Shown here: positions 58,165-64,000 of the stretch, one piece after another
Position numbering within the stretch: the first letter of the stretch is position 1
Layout of the letters: each line of letters begins with the position of its first letter
DNA from: Diphasiastrum complanatum
Lineage: Eukaryota; Streptophyta; Lycopodiopsida; Lycopodiales; Lycopodiaceae
DNA length: 64,000 nt
Direction of reading: 5' to 3'
NCBI GenBank assembly: GCA_029204225.1
Contig: CM055100.1
Location: 18,055,650-18,119,649 of the forward strand
The notes under the pieces: model-generated
What the model saw: only the letters and a program-made list of their open reading frames with translations
The model's database searches: none
Told to the model about the DNA's origin: nothing
Position numbers and translations under genes: made by a program

Positions 58165-60724
58165 GGTGTCCGTTGAGAATCTTTAGATAAAGCAATCTTT
58201 ACATCTCTTATTCCATCTAGATCATTTCCAATTAAAGTAATGTCATCAACATACAATACATGGATAATGATCTTTCCATCACGAAATCTAATGTACAATG
58301 TGGATCATATGAACTCAATACAAAGTTGATGGAGATAAGGAAAGAGTTTAGCCTAGAGTACCATGCTCTAGGTGCTTGCATGGGTCCATAGAGACTTTTT
58401 TTCAAAAACCAGACTTTTTCTTCATGCTCCTCCTTGATGAAGCCCTCGGGTTGCCGCATGTAGATATCTTCCTCCAAGTAGCCATTGAGGAAGGCATTTG
58501 TAACATCAAGTTGAAATAACTTCCAATTGAAAGTAGTTGCAAGACTAATGATCAATGTTATTGTAACTAGCTTAGCCACAGGAGCATAAGTTTCTTAATC
58601 AATTCCCTTGGTTCACAAAAAACCTTTTACTACAAGCCTAGCTTTATACTTATTTATTGATCCATCTTGATTATACTTCAATCTATACACCAGCTTGTAA
58701 TCAAGTGGTTTGTTCCCTTGAGGAAGAACAACAAGATCCCAAGTATGATTCTCCATGAAAGCATCATACTCCACTTGCATAGCAAGTGGTTTTTTCCCTT
58801 GAGGAAAATCAACTAGATCCCAAGTATGATTCTCCATGAGAGCATCATACTCCACTTGCATAGCATTCATCCCAGAATGTAGAAGAAAACATCTAAATTC
58901 AAGCAAAAATTGAACTTAGAAAGAAAAAGAGAATGAAAGCTTAGCTCTGGCTTAAGATCGTTGGTAAGAATACTATCCAAGAAATCCCCTGTTAATGCCA
59001 TTAGAATTACAAAATTCTATCAACTTATTGGAGATATACTCTCCTCCATTATCATTAATACCTTGATCTTAGTACTAAGTTGACTTTCTACTAGAGTTTT
59101 GAATTTTACAAATGAATCAAGCACCAAAGATTTACAAGACAAGAGGTAAATCTAACAATATCTAGAATGATCATCAATGAAGGTTACATATAGTACTTAG
59201 CACCACCATTAGATGTTGAGAGAAGCTCTGTACATCCAAATGTATGATTTTAAGAGGAGTGTTGGATCTTAAGGTAGATCATAAGAATGGTAGATTATGA
59301 GCCTTTGAGAGGCTACAAGCCTCACAATTCTTTCCACACTCTTGGGGAGGCTGAGTGCAAGCTCCTTTGCACACATGGATTCCATAGATTTGAAGTTGGG
59401 TTGGCCCAACTTTTGGTGCCATAGCTCAACATTGGTGATCTCCACCATTGTCATGTTCACACTCTCCATTGGAACATTAGCATTTAATTTAAACAATCTA
59501 CCTTGTTTTAATCCCTTTGCTATGCATTCATCATTCTTAAGGATGGAACAAAATTTATGCTTAAATTGTACATCCAGGCCATTATCCATTAATTGGCCAA
59601 CACTTAACAAATTCTTGGTTAAATTAGGTACAAAAAGGACATTTTCAAGATTCATCCTTTTAGATGATCCTATGTACAATGAAATAGTACCAATACAACT
59701 TATTCTACACTCTTGATCACTATCTATAAAGATCGATCTTTTTACATCATTTTCTAAGAAAGTAGAGTGGAAAAGTAGTCCTTTTCGAAAGTCATGTGGG
59801 AGCTAGCCCCATTATCAATCCACCAAGAATCATTTGTATTGCTCTTGAATAATGGGGATGTGTTGGATACCATCAAGGAGGATTTTTCTTTATCCTCCTC
59901 CTCTTGATGTGCAATATTGTTTTGTTTGTTATCTTGTGTCTTCTTCTTCTTGAGACATTCTGATGCAAAATGGCCTTTCTTGCCACATAAAAACATTTGT
60001 ACTTTGCTTTGTCCTTATTGCCTTTTGAGCTTGATGCTTCATCCTCTTCTTTGGCCTCCTTTGGATGTTTCTTCTTAGCTCCATTGGTCTTCTTTTTGCC
60101 TTTGAATGAGAAATTGGCTTTCTCATCTCCATTTCACAATGACAATGAATTTATTCTTGATTTGGTGTGGAGCATCCTACACTCTTCACCCACTAATACA
60201 CTATGAAGCTTTTCAATAGTTGGCAAGGTGTCTTGGATGGCAAAACTTTGGACCAAGTTTGTAAAATCATCTCCTAGGCCATGACTACTTGAACAAGCTC
60301 ACTATCTTTAATCTTCTCTCCAATAGTGGCTAACTCTTTGTTGAGAGATTTAATACTTAGCACATAGTCTTGTGCATTTTCCTCACTTCTTCTCATGATT
60401 TGCAAGATTTGATATCTAATCATGAGGACTCTGAAAGTGTTATTGGATTCATATATTGTTTTCAAAGAATATTCTGCCTCTTTATCACTAGTACAAGAAG
60501 ATTCTTCTTTCAAAAGATCATTACCATCTTAATACAATGAAGTGCTAGTCTAGATTTTTTCTTGTATCTAATCAACTCTTGTAAACCAAGAGGTTCATCT
60601 TCTTCTTCACTCAAGAATTCATAAAGGTCTTGGAGCACCATTAGTGACTTCATCCTAACCTTCCAGATAGAATATTTTGTAGAATTTAGTCTTTCACTAG
60701 CTTCTAGAAGGAAAGCACAAATTG
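58165..60724 (-). pseudogene. Copia gag-pol remnant with 81-bp duplication in RT
   Basis: Gag starts near 60730 (MGSICAFLLEASERLNSTKY) and breaks near 60510, continuing LKTIYESNNTFRVLMIRYQI. The zinc knuckle (LCGKKGHFASEC, near 59970) is split by a one-base loss. Protease reads WWIDNGASSHM near 59815, so the active-site DSG has become DNG. Pre-integrase (ELWHQKLGQPNFKSM) is at 59390. Only part of integrase remains near 59050-58970. The RT N-terminus contains QVEYDALMENHTWDLV twice (27 residues each). RT then reads FLNGYLEEDIYMRQPEGFIK, and YVDDITLIGNDLDGIRDVK ends it. Confidence 0.88.
58703..58864. repeat. 81-bp tandem duplication in the RT region
   Basis: Units 58703-58783 and 58784-58864 differ at only a few bases and keep the reading frame, doubling 27 residues before the RT KARLVVKGF motif. 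Confidence 0.92.
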
Positions 60725-61295
60725 ATCCCATCTTACTAGTTAATTCTACAAGCAAAAATTGGTTTGATTGATTCTAGAAACTCACAAAAGGTCTCTCTTG
60801 TAGTGATCCTCTCAAATTTGGTTTTTAGCCAACAAATGGACTTCTAACCACGGTTCTAGCACTTCCTGACAAAGATGAAATGACGATTAGATGAGATCCA
60901 ATCAACCTACAATCAAATCAAGTCAATTTTGACTATTTTGGACAACGTAATGGCAAAATATCAAACACTTTCAGAGGACTTGTTTTCAGCCTAGATTAAT
61001 TAGATCTCATGACACTAAGTCAAATCTAATCAATGGCAATCAATCTTGGTAGCTTTTCCTAGGATTAGCACAAAACACCTCATCAAGAAATGATAGAATC
61101 CATTTTTAAGGATAAATGCAGGTTCAGAGATGCCCACATGTGTGGATAGTACAGATTTTGATCCTCACAAAGTTTGGAATCAAATCCCGTCCTCAAAGTT
61201 TAGATTCAAACTCGCCCTCTCACTTCTAGGTTTTAGCAAAAAAACTTGCCAAAATTGGATTTTCCTTTTGATCAAACACTAATCTCTTGTACTTG

Positions 61296-61307
61296 GCTCT
61301 GATACCA
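61296..61307 (-). other. Primer-binding site
   Basis: On the minus strand TGGTATCAGAGC follows the LTR end at 61308. Confidence 0.92.
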
Positions 61308-61862
61308 TGTTAAATTTTAGTATTTTAGGACCCTGAATGGATCTACACACAATCCACAAGAGTTATTGGTGTTTGCTAATCAATCTATTGCAAAAACTAG
61401 ACACAAAAATTGATCTAGAATAGCAATTTTGCACTTAACAACCACAAACAATCATAAAGTTTGATCAAAGATAGAAATCCGAGTTCACATGTGTGAAACA
61501 TAGCTTGTAGTACGACCTAAAAATAGAGAATGAAAGTTATAGCACTTTGATTGCATTTAGATCATAAAAACTCAATACAAATGTGAAGTAGCTCAAGATT
61601 GCCAATAAGCTCTCAAAAATTTTCTAAGTGTTTACTATGGAGAGCTCATTACATAGAAAAGCTTTTTCCTTTGTAAAGTTAGGTGAATTTAATAAGGAAG
61701 TTAACTTGGCTTTCTTGACCTACTCTTTAGACTTGATCTAACCTACACTAGGATAGGGTTCTCCCACGTGGCTCCATGGCCTCACACGTGTGGGACCCAA
61801 TTATGTACATAATTTACATTATTTGACATATCTAGATTTGCCAACATATGCAATTTTTCACA
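61308..61862 (-). repeat. 5' LTR of the truncated minus-strand Copia
   Basis: The 555-bp LTR runs TGTTAAATTTTAG...ATTTTTCACA on the plus strand. It resembles the 35999/39798 LTRs but is about 125 bp shorter. Confidence 0.88.
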
Positions 61863-62600
61863 AAATCCACCTTCATTATTGTCGGTGATGGGTGACATGA
61901 AAGTTCTATAACATTTTTTGTCAAGCTCTAGTAAGAATAAGTTGGACATTAAACCCTGGATTCCTTTGGTGGTCCTTGAAACATACGAGTCAAAAATGAC
62001 TTTATAAACTATGCCTATTTTTTGAAACAATAGAAATTATTGAAACACAAAAACTTATTTGTGTAGTATCTTTATTGAAAGATAATGTCTTATATTGGTG
62101 GCAACGACTTCTTAAAGAAGGTAAGGGAGTTATAACTTGGAAACGCTTTGAAAAGTTGTTTAGAAAACAAGTAAAGTTGATTTTGAAACGTGTTCAAACT
62201 TCACCATTTTGAGCACACTTCTTCTCTTAACATAAACATTACTTGGTTCACATTAGTAATTCTTGAGATTAATGACATGTCTCCATTAGAGCAATTACAT
62301 GTCTTTACATGTGGACTAAAACCTCTTCGCATTAACATTCTCAAGTCTTTTCCAAAAGATTTACATGTCGCAGTTCAATATGTTGAATGCATTATGGACC
62401 TTGTACCATCATCTTCACACTCCAACAATAAACAAAGGCCAAATGGATCATTTGCTTTTTTCACCAAATCCAATTCTAATTTTTTTTTCAACTCTGGAAT
62501 CCAAAAAATCAAAAAAATATCTAAAATTATTCATTTTTTGCAATTTGGAGGAGAAAGAGGGCAAAATCATCATCAAGTCTGATAACTTTCCATTCTTTTG
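61863..62600 (+). pseudogene. Ty3/Gypsy gag fragment
   Basis: From about 62010 the plus strand reads TQKLICVVSLLKDNVLYWWQ, LLKEGKGVITWKRFEKLFRK and, in a shifted frame from 62190, VILEINDMSPLEQLHVFTCG and SFPKDLHVAVQYVECIMDL. This is the retrotransposon gag domain in order. The first ~150 bp (61863-62010) have no assigned content. Protease and pol are absent. Confidence 0.75.
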
Positions 62601-63616
62601 AAACTAAATTTTTTCAACTTGTAGGCAGGATTTACATGATGCAGGTTACCTCCAATTATAAGGGTGAAAGAGGTTACTTGCTAGCCATTTTTCAAAAACT
62701 TGAGAAAAATAGCCAAAAAAAACCAAAAAATCCATGTAAAAAATTCACTAAAAAAAAAACACGCTTTATTGGTCAACCAACCTTCCTCTATCTTTGGTAT
62801 GCTAAGTTTAGCATTCTGTGAGGCCAACGAGGTTTCTTGCTTGGTTTTGAAATCCATGTGAAGATCAAAATGCTAAAAATTACCAAACTCATTAACAACC
62901 TTCATTTTTTACTAAAAATTTGAAAGTAACTTTCGCCAGACCTATTGAAGTTTTTTTTGACTCAGATAAGGTCACATAAATTGTGAAAAAGTTCAACTAA
63001 TTTGGTTGATCTAATCTGGCAGTTTTGATGCCAACATGAGATTTCAACTTAGAGATAGATTTATATTTTTCAATAACTAAATAGTGTTGTAATATTTTGG
63101 AAAGTTGTAAATGGATGAGGTAGATCTGGACCCATTCTAATTGGCTAGATTTGATACATTGCATCTAGACTAGAATTTCTAGGCTCTTTGATGAAGTACC
63201 AAGAAGTTACCATTTAGGGCAAGTTTAGGGCAATTGGCCATATGAAATTTTAGCATCTATACATAGCAGTAGACACATGGAGATCAAATCATTGTATTCT
63301 TTTTTTATGTGGAGAATTCATCACTTTTGATTCTATGTCCATCTCATTTGTATTTCTCATGATATCTTGATTTCTAGTGTGTAGAATGTCATTTTTATTG
63401 TTGATCTTTTATCCACAAGTGTGAAAGACAATAGGATGCTACGAACAGGGACAGTACCTTATTGTATTTTTATGCTTATGATAAGATCTTAGTGATTTAT
63501 GTAATTCTAGCATGTGTAAAGTGATGATTTCTATCTTGTAGCTAAATCTAGATGTGTACTCAAATTGGCCCAAGATCTAAGGTCCATCAAGTGTGTTTTG
63601 GATCTGTATTTTTCAC
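62601..63616 (+). repeat. Probable Copia 5' LTR ending at 63616
   Basis: The right border is set by GTATTTTTCACA followed by TGGTATCAAAGCAAG, as in the 35999-type elements. TGTGAGGCCAACG at 62817 is a possible LTR start, giving about 800 bp, but no partner LTR lies inside the window. No gene is seen. Confidence 0.5.
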
Positions 63617-63631
63617 ATGGTATCAAAGCAA
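63617..63631 (+). other. Primer-binding site at the window edge
   Basis: TGGTATCAAAGCAAG matches the leader start TGGTATCAGAGCCAAG at 36655 with two differences. The following 370 bases look like a non-coding Copia leader that runs out of the window. Confidence 0.7.
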
Positions 63632-64000
63632 GTTGCAGGCCAAATTTGGAGTATCTTCCAAATCTAGTGGTGGATTTGAGGGCGCCATGAATTCTATGTG
63701 GATTTGGAGGTGTTCCTAGTTCAAATCATGCATTTTCAAGTATAGAAAGTGGATCTTTGTGATCCTAGCATCATTTTAGGTCAAATCACTTGGACTAGTC
63801 CAATTGTGAAACCAGTTACTGAATGTGGAGAAAAAAATTCCTTGTGATTGTGGATGTTACATTCTACTAGATGTTATATCAAGATTCTAGCCTTTTGCAT
63901 ATAGATTTTGCTTGATTCAATATTTTGCATTTTTGGAAAACCCTAAATTTGATAGAATCTCTTGATTTTAAGTTGTTGGACTTTTTCAAAAGTGCATTTC

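Larger units (their letters stand above)
58165..61862 (-). mobile_element. Truncated minus-strand Copia, same group as 1317 and 35999 elements
   Basis: The element keeps its 5' LTR, primer site, gag, protease, part of integrase and RT up to YVDD, then ends against CACTA sequence near 58165. RNase H and the 3' LTR are missing. Its LTR start (TGTGAAAAATTG) and gag (EASERLNSTKYSIWKVRM) match the 35999 element. Confidence 0.9.

Overview
The window looks like repeat-dense, non-coding plant nuclear DNA. Four kinds of evidence point to a plant. Several degraded Ty1/Copia elements have plant-type primer-binding sites complementary to initiator tRNA-Met. There are remnants of CACTA (En/Spm-type) transposons and Ty3/Gypsy gag. 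Long (CT)n microsatellites are present. The one recognisable host gene is a broken, intron-containing relative of the plant desiccation protein PCC13-62. I cannot name the species. I found no intact protein gene, RNA gene or CRISPR array, and nothing that looks like a working undescribed system. The value of the window is in its transposon archaeology.

Layout. 1-10935 is a duplicated unit (copy A) rich in CT tracts, minisatellites and short palindromes. It is split by a 6.2-kb Copia element (1317-7531) that has both LTRs and a 5-bp target duplication. 10936-15229 holds the PCC13-62-like pseudogene on the minus strand (12232-13858) and otherwise featureless DNA. 15230-26160 is a mosaic of minus-strand Copia remnants. 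26160-27830 has exon-like fragments of an unrecognised minus-strand gene with two degenerate repeat arrays. 28120-29920 is a plus-strand Copia derivative carrying a foreign insert. 29921-32370 is an unrecognised element whose coiled-coil reading frame is riddled with stops. 33550-35998 holds a Copia RT scrap and a CACTA end with a DUF4216-like gene. 35999-40478 is a second Copia element with a clean target duplication but an internally deleted pol.

41030-48660 (copy B) is a condensed colinear version of 1-29920. It repeats copy A, then 15320-16680, then 28145-29920, in the same order and orientation. It lacks the Copia insertion, the PCC13-62 segment and 16.7-28.1 kb. 48557-56176 holds further Copia LTRs and minus-strand Copia bodies. 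56340-58160 has a Gypsy gag and a CACTA transposase C-terminus, both on the minus strand. 58165-61862 is a truncated minus-strand Copia, 62040-62600 a plus-strand Gypsy gag, and the right edge begins another Copia leader (primer-binding site at 63617).

How the parts relate. Almost every coding sequence is gag, protease, integrase, reverse transcriptase or RNase H, broken by stops and frameshifts. Many stops fit C-to-T change at Gln or Arg codons, as expected for long-methylated transposons. At least two Copia groups are present. One has LTRs starting TGTGAAGAATTG (1317, 35999 and the 58-62 kb element). The other has LTRs TGTTGG...CCAACA with a variant primer site (15.4-20.7 kb, copy B, 54.5-56.2 kb).
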